Positions 1 through 7,915 of a stretch of DNA of 64,000 bases are shown here, piece after piece. A program made the translations under genes and the position numbers. The stretch is from Caryophanales bacterium (GTDB lineage: Bacteria; Bacillota; Bacilli; Bacillales; Bacillaceae_J), in assembly GCA_012840465.1 (NCBI GenBank), contig DULJ01000067.1, positions 62,001 to 126,000 of the forward strand. The letters are read 5' to 3'. The notes below the pieces were generated by a model that saw only the letters and a list, made by a program, of their open reading frames with translations, was not told the DNA's origin and searched no databases. The stretch's first letter is position 1. Every line of letters begins with the position of its first letter.

Positions 1-372
1 GCCGAGGATTCTGCTTTACTACGAAAGCTCCTTGAAGAAACACTAGGGGAAGCCGGGTATGGCATGCTCACATTCTTTGAAAATGGGCAGGATGCACTAG
101 ATTATTTAGAAGATATCGTTTCTTCTGGAAAGAATCTTACTGATGTGGTTCAATTGGTCATTACCGATATTGAAATGCCTAAAATGGATGGGCACCACCT
201 TACCAAACGTATAAGAGACAATAAGGATTTGAACGTCCTACCTGTTATTATTTTCTCTTCCCTAATTACAGATGATCTACGCCATAAAGGTGAAGTCGTC
301 GGTGCAACGGAACAAGTAAGTAAACCGGAGATCGTTGAACTAGTCCAATTTATTGATAAATATGTTCTCTAA
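1..372 (+). CDS. cheV: Chemotaxis coupling/response protein CheV, C-terminal part (5' end outside window)
   Basis: The frame is open from base 1, so the gene starts to the left of the window. The 123 visible residues form a nearly complete CheY-like receiver domain: the phospho-acceptor Asp sits in VITDIEMPKMDG and the conserved Lys in QVSKPEI near the C terminus. In Bacillus, CheV joins a CheW-like coupling domain to such a receiver and helps adapt the receptor-CheA complex at the membrane. The CheW part is not visible, so the name rests on the receiver and on ykyB lying close downstream, as in B. subtilis. A different receiver protein cannot be fully excluded. Confidence 0.8.
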   Translation, partial: AEDSALLRKLLEETLGEAGYGMLTFFENGQDALDYLEDIVSSGKNLTDVVQLVITDIEMPKMDGHHLTKRIRDNKDLNVLPVIIFSSLITDDLRHKGEVVGATEQVSKPEIVELVQFIDKYVL

Positions 373-383
373 ATCATAAAACG

Positions 384-418
384 AGGGTACCTCTAGGTAC
401 TCTTTTGTTTTTTTTGAG
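384..418 (+). terminator. Terminator after cheV
   Basis: An 8-bp stem (384-391 with 396-403, one G-T pair) with a TCTA loop is followed by a T-rich run. Confidence 0.7.
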
Positions 419-500
419 AAAATGTAAAATGCAGCACTTTCCTAAATAGAATTGTTAGCTTAAAATGGTATTCATATGTCTTTTGAAAAGAGGGGAATAG

Positions 501-557
501 TTGAAACAGGATTTATCAAAACTGGTAAAAAATATTGGAAAAATAGTGGGGGATTAA
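501..557 (+). CDS. Possible 18-residue leader ORF ahead of tupA
   Basis: A TTG codon at 501 lies 5 nt after the purine-rich site AGAGGGG and opens a frame of 18 codons that ends with TAA at 555-557, one base before the tupA ATG at 559. The tupA ribosome binding site (GTGGGGG) lies inside this frame. The arrangement would allow translational coupling or leader control of the tungstate transporter. The peptide is basic (five Lys) and matches nothing I recognise. It could equally be a chance frame. Confidence 0.3.
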   Translation: MKQDLSKLVKNIGKIVGD

Positions 558-558
558 G

Positions 559-1434
559 ATGAAAAATAGTTTAGTACATATGAACAAATTATTTCTGCTA
601 GTCATTATGGCTGCAACTTTGGTAGTTTTTTCTGGCTGCTCTAGTAATCAAGGAAAGCCAGCTACTGAAGAAAATATTAATGTGAAAAAAGACTTCGTAT
701 TAGCTACCACAACAAGTACACAGGATAGCGGATTATTAGATGTATTAGTGCCGATTTTCGAAGAGCAAACCGGATATATGGTTAAAACCATTGCTGTTGG
801 TACAGGGAAAGCATTAGAAATGGGCCAAAACGGTGAGGCAGATGTATTATTAGTGCATGCCCCTGAATCTGAACAGCCTTTAGTAGACAGCGGGGTTGTA
901 ACAAATTATCAATTGGTAATGCATAATGATTTTATTGTTGCTGGACCTAAAGAAGACCCAGCGGGGATTAAAGGACTTACAGCTACTGTCGAAGCCTTTA
1001 AGAAAATAGCAGCGGATAATGCGCTATTTGTTTCCCGAGGAGATGATTCTGGTACACATAAAAAAGAATTAGGTCTTTGGAAAAATGCTGGGATAGAGCC
1101 AAGTGGTAAATGGTATCAAGAAACAGGTCAAGGCATGGGTGCAACATTAAAGGTTGCGTCAGAAAAAGACGGATATTCATTAACAGACCGTGCCACATAC
1201 TTGGCATTAAAGCATGAACTAAACCTTGATATTATACTTGAAGGTGAAGAAAGTCTATTAAATATTTATCATGTAATGCAAGTTAACCCAGAGAAATTTG
1301 AAAATATTAATGGTGCTGCAGCCAAAGCATTTGTTGATTTTATGGTTGCACCCGAAACACAAAAAGTGATTGAAGAATTTGGTGTTGAAGAATTTGGTGA
1401 ACCATTATTCTTCCCAGATGCAAATACAAAATAA
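559..1434 (+). CDS. tupA: Tungstate ABC transporter, substrate-binding lipoprotein TupA
   Basis: This is the extracytoplasmic binding protein of a high-affinity tungstate importer. The N terminus is a lipoprotein signal with lipobox FSGC (Cys27), so the mature protein is tethered to the outer face of the membrane. The TupA/PstS-like binding domain begins with TTTSTQDSGLLD (about residues 50-61), the hallmark of this family, and continues with VGTGKALEMGQNGEADVLLVH. The length of 291 residues is normal. The permease and ATPase follow directly (14-nt gap, then a short spacing), so the three form one operon. Tungstate or molybdate serves pterin enzymes such as formate dehydrogenase. Tungstate rather than molybdate is inferred from the family signature only. 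Confidence 0.9.
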   Translation: MKNSLVHMNKLFLLVIMAATLVVFSGCSSNQGKPATEENINVKKDFVLATTTSTQDSGLLDVLVPIFEEQTGYMVKTIAVGTGKALEMGQNGEADVLLVHAPESEQPLVDSGVVTNYQLVMHNDFIVAGPKEDPAGIKGLTATVEAFKKIAADNALFVSRGDDSGTHKKELGLWKNAGIEPSGKWYQETGQGMGATLKVASEKDGYSLTDRATYLALKHELNLDIILEGEESLLNIYHVMQVNPEKFENINGAAAKAFVDFMVAPETQKVIEEFGVEEFGEPLFFPDANTK

Positions 1435-1447
1435 AAGGTGACTATTT

Positions 1448-2146
1448 ATGGAAATGATTGTGAGCGGTTTATTAGAAGCGATTAGAATGCTCATAACTTT
1501 CGATCCCGAAATATATGAAATTACGTGGCTGACTCTGAAAGTATCAGGGTCAGCTACATTTATAAGTCTGATTATTGGTATTCCTCTCGGTGTAATTCTA
1601 GCATGGGTTCATTTTCCAAGCAGAAGATTAATTATTAGCGTTGTCAACACGATGATGGGCTTTCCACCAGTAGTCGTCGGGTTATGGGTTTATTTATTCT
1701 TATCCCGAAATGGCCCATTGGGTCAGCTGAATTTAATTTTTACTCCTACGGCCATTGTTATCGCTCAAGCTGTTATCGCTTCGCCAATCGTAATGGGGTT
1801 AACATGCGCAGCGGTCATGCAAGTGGATGAAAAGATGAGAATGCAAATCAAAGCTTTAGGTGCCACAAAACTGCAAATGTTGTTTCTAGTTTTGCGGGAG
1901 GCTCGCTTTTCTTTACTTGCAGCGGTTATTGCAGGTTTTGGTGCGGTTGTATCAGAGGTCGGTGCCTCACAGATGGTCGGTGGAAATATAAAAGGATATT
2001 CCCGCATGTTAACAACGGCAACGGTAATGGAGGTTTCTAAAGGGCACACAGAGGTAGCGATCGGAATATCAGTAATCCTTATGCTCTTAGCGTATTTTGT
2101 TACATTAGGTTTAACATTGTTACAGCAAAAGGATGCAAGAGGGTGA
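1448..2146 (+). CDS. tupB: Tungstate ABC transporter permease TupB
   Basis: This 232-residue integral membrane protein has several hydrophobic segments and a BPD-type permease loop around residues 130-160 (IKALGATKLQML), where the ATPase docks. It lies between the binding protein and the ATPase of the tup operon and its stop is 4 nt before the tupC start. The ATG follows AAAGGTG. The permease sequence alone would not separate tungstate from molybdate or sulfate relatives; the assignment leans on tupA. Confidence 0.88.
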   Translation: MEMIVSGLLEAIRMLITFDPEIYEITWLTLKVSGSATFISLIIGIPLGVILAWVHFPSRRLIISVVNTMMGFPPVVVGLWVYLFLSRNGPLGQLNLIFTPTAIVIAQAVIASPIVMGLTCAAVMQVDEKMRMQIKALGATKLQMLFLVLREARFSLLAAVIAGFGAVVSEVGASQMVGGNIKGYSRMLTTATVMEVSKGHTEVAIGISVILMLLAYFVTLGLTLLQQKDARG

Positions 2147-2150
2147 AAAA

Positions 2151-2909
2151 ATGCTACATTTACAAGACATAACAGTAGTAAAAAAGAATAAAGAAATAGC
2201 TACGGTTACAGAACTGGCTGTAAAAGCAGGAAAGGTTACGGCCTTAATTGGGCCGAATGGAGCCGGCAAAAGCTCATTACTAAAAGTTATGGCTTTGTTG
2301 GAAAACCCAACGACCGGAACTATTCACTTTAATGGTTCACTGGTTTTTTCCGGGAACGTAAATATTTTAGACCGCCGCAAAGTATCCGTCGTTTTTCAAC
2401 AGCCATTAATGCTAGACACAACTGTGTATAAAAATGTCGCAATTGGTCTTAAGTTTAGAAAGACTCCCAAACAGGTAATCAAAGAAACGGTTTTCTATTG
2501 GTTAAAACAATTTGGAATTGACCATTTGGCGGAAGCTAGGGCCAAAAACCTTTCAGGCGGAGAAGCACAGAGGTTAGCTATTGCTAGGGCAATGGCAACG
2601 AGACCGGAAATCTTATTTTTAGATGAACCTTTTTCCGCGCTGGACTTACCGACCAGAAGAAAATTGCTGAATGATTTTCAGCGAATTTTAAAAGAAACAG
2701 GAACAACAACTGTATTTATTAGCCATGATTATCATGAAGTGAGATATTTATGTGAAGATGTTATCATAATGTTTGAAGGAAAAATGGTAGATCATATAAC
2801 AGTAGAGGAACTGCAGTTTAAAAGATTTACAAATGATGTTAATCAGTTTTTGGATGAATGGATGACACCGTTAATTGATGTGGTGCAAAAAGAAAAGGCG
2901 ATGACCTAA
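2151..2909 (+). CDS. tupC: Tungstate ABC transporter ATP-binding protein TupC
   Basis: This is the cytoplasmic ATPase that powers tungstate uptake. Walker A is GPNGAGKSS (near residue 34), the ABC signature is LSGGEAQRLA, Walker B is ILFLDEPFSALD and the switch His is in ISHD. An in-frame ATG at 2133 exists inside tupB, but AGAGGGTG sits correctly before the ATG at 2151, and the protein then begins MLHLQDITVV as expected for an ABC ATPase. The gene is the last of the tup operon. Confidence 0.9.
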   Translation: MLHLQDITVVKKNKEIATVTELAVKAGKVTALIGPNGAGKSSLLKVMALLENPTTGTIHFNGSLVFSGNVNILDRRKVSVVFQQPLMLDTTVYKNVAIGLKFRKTPKQVIKETVFYWLKQFGIDHLAEARAKNLSGGEAQRLAIARAMATRPEILFLDEPFSALDLPTRRKLLNDFQRILKETGTTTVFISHDYHEVRYLCEDVIIMFEGKMVDHITVEELQFKRFTNDVNQFLDEWMTPLIDVVQKEKAMT

Positions 2910-2944
2910 TGGCAGGCTCGCCTATTTTTTATTGTTTAATTTAG

Positions 2945-3394
2945 TTAAAAGTACGATTGACCTAGTTTTTTGAATACAGGTTTTGTATATTTGCGTTTAG
3001 ATGGTGGTCCCTGATGATTATTATCTGAATCAGATTCATCGATACCAGTGTAGCCTTGTAAAATTAGCTTGGCTTTTGATAGTGGTAAGTTTGTCTTGGG
3101 GTTTCGGTATGTTTCATTTAATGCTCCAAGATGTGGTAAGACTTCAAAATCAGCTTTCTGGGGTGGAATATGGAAATAATACTCCCCAACTGAAACAAGT
3201 AAATCCGAACGTTGTTGACTATTCTTTGGATTTTTAGAAAAGTGAAGGCCTAGCTTTTTTGCTTTTCCATCTTGAATAAGTTTTTCTAGTGTTTGTTTCT
3301 TTAAATAATAAAGAAATTTGGGATTTGGGGCGGTTTTTGCGTGTCGATTCACGATGAAGAGAGCACGGGAGAGATCTTCTATTGAATATTCCAT
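2945..3394 (-). CDS. ykyB: YkyB family protein
   Basis: This 149-residue soluble protein belongs to the YkyB family, which is conserved in Bacillus next to cheV and has no established function. It begins MEYSIEDLSRALFIVNRHAK, contains GVEYYFHIPP-like aromatic stretches in the middle, and ends in a basic tail. The open frame extends 13 codons further upstream, but AAAGGAG lies about 6 nt before the ATG at 3394, so that start is used. The gene is convergent with tupC. Confidence 0.85.
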   Translation of the reverse strand: MEYSIEDLSRALFIVNRHAKTAPNPKFLYYLKKQTLEKLIQDGKAKKLGLHFSKNPKNSQQRSDLLVSVGEYYFHIPPQKADFEVLPHLGALNETYRNPKTNLPLSKAKLILQGYTGIDESDSDNNHQGPPSKRKYTKPVFKKLGQSYF

Positions 3395-3555
3395 TATTTT
3401 AACTCCTTTCATTAATCTTCTATCATTATACACTTATAGGTAGTGTCAAACAACTAGTAATAGATCTTTATTGGAAAATTTGTAAAAAATTCGAAAAGTA
3501 TGATGACAACTTCGTGAACATTCTATTCTATGTGATATATTAATAGGCAACGACA

Positions 3556-3583
3556 TTGAAAACATGTTACTATTACGTAGAAT
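3556..3583 (+). promoter_or_regulatory. Candidate sigma-A promoter of the PCYCGC lipoprotein gene
   Basis: TTGAAA (3556-3561) and TAGAAT (3578-3583) are separated by 16 nt, and the gene starts 44 nt further on. Confidence 0.4.
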
Positions 3584-3626
3584 TATAAAATATTACTAGT
3601 TTACTGCAAAAGGAGGAGGTAAATAG

Positions 3627-4106
3627 GTGAAGAAATTCATGATCTTTATTGCATCATGCATCCTTTTATTTGGCTTGTCTGCTTGTAATTCTTCTGAAAG
3701 AGATAGTGAACAATCGTCACGAGGTTCAGGAGAGATAAAAGCAGAATATAATTTAGAAACAAAAGAATTTTCACCAATGATGACTCAATACGGAACTAAA
3801 GAATCGCTTGAGGCCTATGCCTTTGCTGCGGAACATCCAGAAGTGTTAGATTATATGCCTTGTTATTGCGGTTGCTTTGAAACGGATGGTCATACGAATA
3901 ATACAGCATGCTTTATTGATTCGGTTGACGGCAATATCGCTACATTAGACAGTATGGGCCTTGGCTGAGGAATCTGTGTTGATATAGCCCGTGAGGCTAA
4001 AGCAGAGTTTGAAAAAGGTACGGATCTTAAGACTATTCGTAAAATTGTTGACGAAAAATATGGCAATAATGGTGTAGCAGGAACACCCACACCGATGCCT
4101 GAATAA
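3627..4106 (+). CDS. PCYCGC-motif lipoprotein, candidate selenoprotein read through an in-frame TGA
   Basis: The GTG start at 3627 follows the very strong site AAAGGAGGAGG. A lipoprotein signal ends in LSAC (Cys20), so the product should be anchored outside the membrane. The family hallmark PCYCGC is near residue 79, followed by the conserved GH and a CFI segment. The frame meets TGA at 3966-3968 (codon 114) and continues open for 45 more codons to TAA at 4104-4106, encoding GICVDIAREAKAEF and a tail ending TPTPMPE. That continuation is what this family normally carries after MGxxCGIC. Reading TGA as selenocysteine gives a U-G-I-C motif and a 159-residue protein. A hairpin with a GU-containing apical loop lies 17 nt after the TGA. 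The alternative is a point nonsense mutation. The function of the family is unknown; the cysteines suggest metal binding or redox work. Confidence 0.7.
3973..4006 (+). promoter_or_regulatory. Candidate bacterial SECIS hairpin
   Basis: The stem TAGCC (3985-3989) pairs with GGCTA (3995-3999) around the loop CGTGA, whose second base G is 23 nt after the TGA. A lower stem TCTG/CAGA (3973-3976 with 4003-4006) can extend it. Bacterial SECIS elements sit directly downstream of the UGA and carry a G and U in a small apical loop recognised by SelB. Confidence 0.5.
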
Positions 4107-4117
4107 CATAGTGATTG

Positions 4118-4145
4118 CAGTGGATCATAGTGATCCACTGTTTTT
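4118..4145 (+). terminator. Terminator after the PCYCGC gene
   Basis: A perfect 10-bp stem (4118-4127 with 4131-4140) with a 3-nt loop is followed by TTTTT. It lies after the second stop (4106) and not after the TGA, as expected if the full frame is the gene. Confidence 0.85.
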
Positions 4146-4194
4146 ATATTATAATGGAAACATGAAGACCACTTGCGGATGGGGATGATGTTTG

Positions 4195-5724
4195 ATGCAA
4201 GAAAAGTTTGCAATAATCGATATTGGCTCGAATACAATGAGACTCGTCATTTATTGTAATGAAAAAAGTGGAAGATTAAAGGAAATTGAAAATATTAAAA
4301 CAATGGCCCGACTCCGCAATTATTTAGATGATCGGCAATATTTAGATAATACGGGGATGGACATTTTAATAAGTACGCTGAAAAGTTTTGAAGAAGTCAC
4401 AAAATATTATGACATTCAGAGTATTAATGCGGTAGCGACCGCCACTATTCGTCATGCAAGAAATCAACACGAAATTCTTGAAAACATTCGAACATCGACA
4501 AATATAAATGTAAAAATTCTATCTGAATTTGAAGAAGCTTATTATGGTTTTTTAGCCGTTATTAATTCTACATCCATTTCCGAAGGGATCACAGTCGATG
4601 TTGGTGGCGGCAGTACAGAGGTCACCTATTTCCATGATCGGAAATTGATGTATTATCATAGTCTCCCTTTTGGCGCTTTATCGTTACGAAAGCAGTTCAT
4701 GGAAGGTCCTGTTCCGACCACGGACGAATTATTACAATTAACCACCTATTTACATGAACAAATCAATACAATTGATTGGATTAAGGACATGCGAGGAGTA
4801 CCGATCATTGGAATAGGTGGTAGTGCTCGGAATATAGTGCAAATTGACCAAAGGCGTAAGATGTACCCATTAGGGGGCCTACATCAATATGAAATGAGCA
4901 CTAATGAGCTCACTGCCGTGAAAGAAAGCCTTATTTCTTTACCCTTTGAGAAACTAAAGTGTGTGGAAGGACTTTCAGAGGATCGTGCTGATATTATTAT
5001 TCCGGCACTAGAAGTTTTTAATGTTTTTTTTCAAATCACAAATGCCTCTTCTTTTATCCTAAGTAGAAAAGGACTTCGTGATGGTGTTGTTTATGAAGAA
5101 TTACTAAAGCCTTTTGGAATTAAAATGTTCCCGAACGTGTTGGAGGAAAGCTTATATGAATTGGAATATGATTACGAGATTAATATCGATAATGTCGTCC
5201 AAGTATCACGTATCGCCATTTCTATTTTAAATTCATTACAGAAGTTCGGATTTTTATCAATAACTGATCATGAGCTTACAGAAGCAAAACGGGCAGCATT
5301 ATTATTTCAATTGGGGCGGTATATCGATGATGAAGCTAGCAGTCAACATACCTTTTATCTTCTTGCGAATCGAACGATCGATGGTTTAATGCACAGTGAA
5401 AGATTGCGTATAGCGGCGATTGCTTCATTTAAGTCAAAAACAAATTTAAAAAATTACCTGGAGCCATTTGCGGACTGGATTTCTAAAGAAGATTTTGTTG
5501 TCATTCGAATTTTGGGTGCGGTTTTGCGGTTTGCTTATGCGTTAAACGAAACAAAGCGAAATATAGTGGAACAGCTTGAAATGACCGACCGGCAAGAAGA
5601 TTTGATGGTTATTATTATGTGTTCAAACAATTGGCAGGCTGAGCAATATCATGCTGAAAAACAGAAAAAACAATTGGAAAAGGTATTAAAACGAAATATT
5701 ATTTTGCATTTTACGAAGGTATAA
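4195..5724 (+). CDS. ppx: Exopolyphosphatase, Ppx/GppA family
   Basis: This enzyme removes terminal phosphates from polyphosphate, or related guanosine pentaphosphate. The N-terminal ASKHA-type nucleotide-binding half starts IIDIGSNTMRLVIY and has the second phosphate loop TVDVGGGSTEV near residue 130; the C-terminal half (about 310-509) is the helical HD-like domain typical of longer family members. A TTG at 4192 is an equally possible start; GGATGGGG lies 7-10 nt upstream of both. The polyphosphate kinase gene follows after 64 nt, so synthesis and breakdown are probably cotranscribed. Confidence 0.88.
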   Translation: MQEKFAIIDIGSNTMRLVIYCNEKSGRLKEIENIKTMARLRNYLDDRQYLDNTGMDILISTLKSFEEVTKYYDIQSINAVATATIRHARNQHEILENIRTSTNINVKILSEFEEAYYGFLAVINSTSISEGITVDVGGGSTEVTYFHDRKLMYYHSLPFGALSLRKQFMEGPVPTTDELLQLTTYLHEQINTIDWIKDMRGVPIIGIGGSARNIVQIDQRRKMYPLGGLHQYEMSTNELTAVKESLISLPFEKLKCVEGLSEDRADIIIPALEVFNVFFQITNASSFILSRKGLRDGVVYEELLKPFGIKMFPNVLEESLYELEYDYEINIDNVVQVSRIAISILNSLQKFGFLSITDHELTEAKRAALLFQLGRYIDDEASSQHTFYLLANRTIDGLMHSERLRIAAIASFKSKTNLKNYLEPFADWISKEDFVVIRILGAVLRFAYALNETKRNIVEQLEMTDRQEDLMVIIMCSNNWQAEQYHAEKQKKQLEKVLKRNIILHFTKV

Positions 5725-5788
5725 ATTGGACTCTTGCGCGAGTATTCATATAAGTAAAGGGAGTTTACAAAAAGGGGGGCTCCGAAAA

Positions 5789-7903
5789 ATGAGGATAGTG
5801 GAAAATCAAGAAATTGATTTAGGGCATCCATCCCTTTACAATAATCGTGAGCTTAGTTGGCTCGCATTTAATGAAAGGGTATTACAAGAGGCGTTGGATG
5901 AGAGCAATCCACTTGGCGAAAGATTGAAATTCTTAGCGATTGTCAGCAACAACCTTGATGAATTCTTTATGGTACGAGTCGCTGGTTTGAAGGATCAGGT
6001 AAAGGCCGACTTTAATAAACCGGAAAACAAAGCCGGGTTAACCCCGAAGGAACAGCTTTCTGCCATATCGAAAAAAAGCCATCAAATTATTGATTTACAG
6101 TATGCTGCCTATCGGGATCAATTATTGCCTTTATTGGAACAGGAAAATACGTTTATACGCAAAATGGGGCAGTTAACTGCCCAGCAGAATCAATATGTAG
6201 AAAGAATTTTTGATGAACAAATTTTTCCTGTCCTGACACCGATTGCGATTGATGCCTATCGGAATTTTCCAATGTTAGCGAATAAAAGCATCAATCTTGC
6301 GATTATACTTATTGATCCACAAAAAAAGAGTGAACGGTCGAAGGAGAAATTTGCTATCGTTCAAGTGCCGGCCGTTTTGGATCGATTCATAAAGCTTCCT
6401 TCCGAGATGGGAGCGCAAGTGTACATTCTGTTAGAGGATGTTATTAGCTGTTTTATCCAAAAGCTATTTAAAGGCTATTTAGTTAAGCAAATTTCGAAGT
6501 TTAGAATAACGAGAAATGCTGATATGACGATACATGAAGAGGGGGCCCGTGACTTACTAAAAGAAATAGAAAAAGAGCTAAAAAAAAGAAAATGGGGTGC
6601 AGCTATACGTTTAGAGGTTTGTGAAGATTCCATCGACAATAGCACCCTACAATTTTTAGCGAATACTCTGGAAATACATGAAAAAGATATATATTATCTA
6701 AATGGCCCATTAGACATGACGTTTTTATTTAGTTTTTACAATGAAATAATAAGCAGAAAAGAACACTTGTCCTATCAAACATTAATCCCGCAGCCGCCCA
6801 TAGATTTAATTGGTGAAGATGATATTTTTGAAACATTGACAAAAAAGGATGTTCTTTTGCATCACCCCTATGAATCTTTTGAAGCTGTCGTTGATTTTAT
6901 TACACAAGCTGCCGATGATCCCGATGTGCTCGCCATTAAACAAACCCTTTATCGTGTTAGCGGCGATTCACCAATCATAAAATCATTAAAGCGAGCAGCT
7001 AGTAACGGCAAGCAAGTCACGGTGTCAGTTGAGCTAAGAGCCCGCTTTGATGAAGAAAAAAACGTGCATTGGGCGAAAGAACTTGAAAAAGCAGGCTGCC
7101 ATGTTATTTATGGAATGACCTCCTTAAAAACACATAGCAAGATTACTTTAGTCGTTCGAAAAAGAAATAATGATATTGAACGCTTTGTTCATTTAGGAAC
7201 AGGGAATTACAATGATGTTACTGCGAAAATATATACTGATCTAGGTTTCTTAACTTCAAACAGGGAATTTGGCATAGATGCGACGAATTTTTTTAACTTT
7301 TTAAGCGGCTATACTGAAAAGCCTGTTTACCATCATTTATCCGTCTCTCCATTCGATATTCGCAATGACTTGATTCGTTTAATTGACGAGGAGATTGCCT
7401 TCCATAACAAATATAATAACGGCAAAATCATTTTTAAAATGAATGCCTTTACCGATAAAGAATTAATTATGAAGCTATATGAAGCATCGAGAGCAGGCGT
7501 CAAGATTGATCTTATCGTTAGAGGGATTTGTTGTTTAAAACCAGGGATAAAAGGGGTTAGTGAAAATATTAAGGTTCGCAGTATTATTGGCCGTTTTTTA
7601 GAACATAGTAGGATTTATTATTTTCACCATAATGGGGAGGAAAAAGTGTTTTTATCCTCAGCCGATTTAATGACAAGAAATATGGTAAAACGTGTGGAAA
7701 TTCTTTTTCCGATATATGATGAAGCGATTAAGAAAAAAGTATTGAAAGTTATTTCAATATTAATTGCTGATAACGTGAAGGCAAGGGAATTGAACGAGGA
7801 AGGGGTCTTCAGTTATTTAAATCGAGAGTTTGGTGACCCCGTTATTAACAGCCAGGAAGTCTTGTTTGAGATGGCTTACCGGGTTCTTGAAGATGAGGAG
7901 TAA
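5789..7903 (+). CDS. ppk: Polyphosphate kinase 1
   Basis: Ppk1 reversibly polymerises the gamma phosphate of ATP into polyphosphate. The 704 residues match the family. The order is: N-terminal helical domain (NRELSWLAFNERVLQEA near the start, where family members also begin), head domain, and two phospholipase-D-like halves. The phospho-acceptor His is in SLKTHSKITLVV, and the second catalytic His is in FVHLGTGNYN. The frame is open 21 codons further upstream, but AAAGGGGGG places the start at ATG 5789. It is downstream of ppx in the same orientation. Confidence 0.93.
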   Translation: MRIVENQEIDLGHPSLYNNRELSWLAFNERVLQEALDESNPLGERLKFLAIVSNNLDEFFMVRVAGLKDQVKADFNKPENKAGLTPKEQLSAISKKSHQIIDLQYAAYRDQLLPLLEQENTFIRKMGQLTAQQNQYVERIFDEQIFPVLTPIAIDAYRNFPMLANKSINLAIILIDPQKKSERSKEKFAIVQVPAVLDRFIKLPSEMGAQVYILLEDVISCFIQKLFKGYLVKQISKFRITRNADMTIHEEGARDLLKEIEKELKKRKWGAAIRLEVCEDSIDNSTLQFLANTLEIHEKDIYYLNGPLDMTFLFSFYNEIISRKEHLSYQTLIPQPPIDLIGEDDIFETLTKKDVLLHHPYESFEAVVDFITQAADDPDVLAIKQTLYRVSGDSPIIKSLKRAASNGKQVTVSVELRARFDEEKNVHWAKELEKAGCHVIYGMTSLKTHSKITLVVRKRNNDIERFVHLGTGNYNDVTAKIYTDLGFLTSNREFGIDATNFFNFLSGYTEKPVYHHLSVSPFDIRNDLIRLIDEEIAFHNKYNNGKIIFKMNAFTDKELIMKLYEASRAGVKIDLIVRGICCLKPGIKGVSENIKVRSIIGRFLEHSRIYYFHHNGEEKVFLSSADLMTRNMVKRVEILFPIYDEAIKKKVLKVISILIADNVKARELNEEGVFSYLNREFGDPVINSQEVLFEMAYRVLEDEE

Positions 7904-7915
7904 TAAGAGGACGGT

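Noticed and set aside
3001..3237. 78-codon plus-strand frame
   Set aside because: Antisense shadow within ykyB.
3627..3968. PCYCGC gene as a 113-residue protein ending at TGA
   Set aside because: The same frame continues with the conserved family C terminus, and the terminator follows the later stop. Truncation or pseudogene status is kept only as the alternative.
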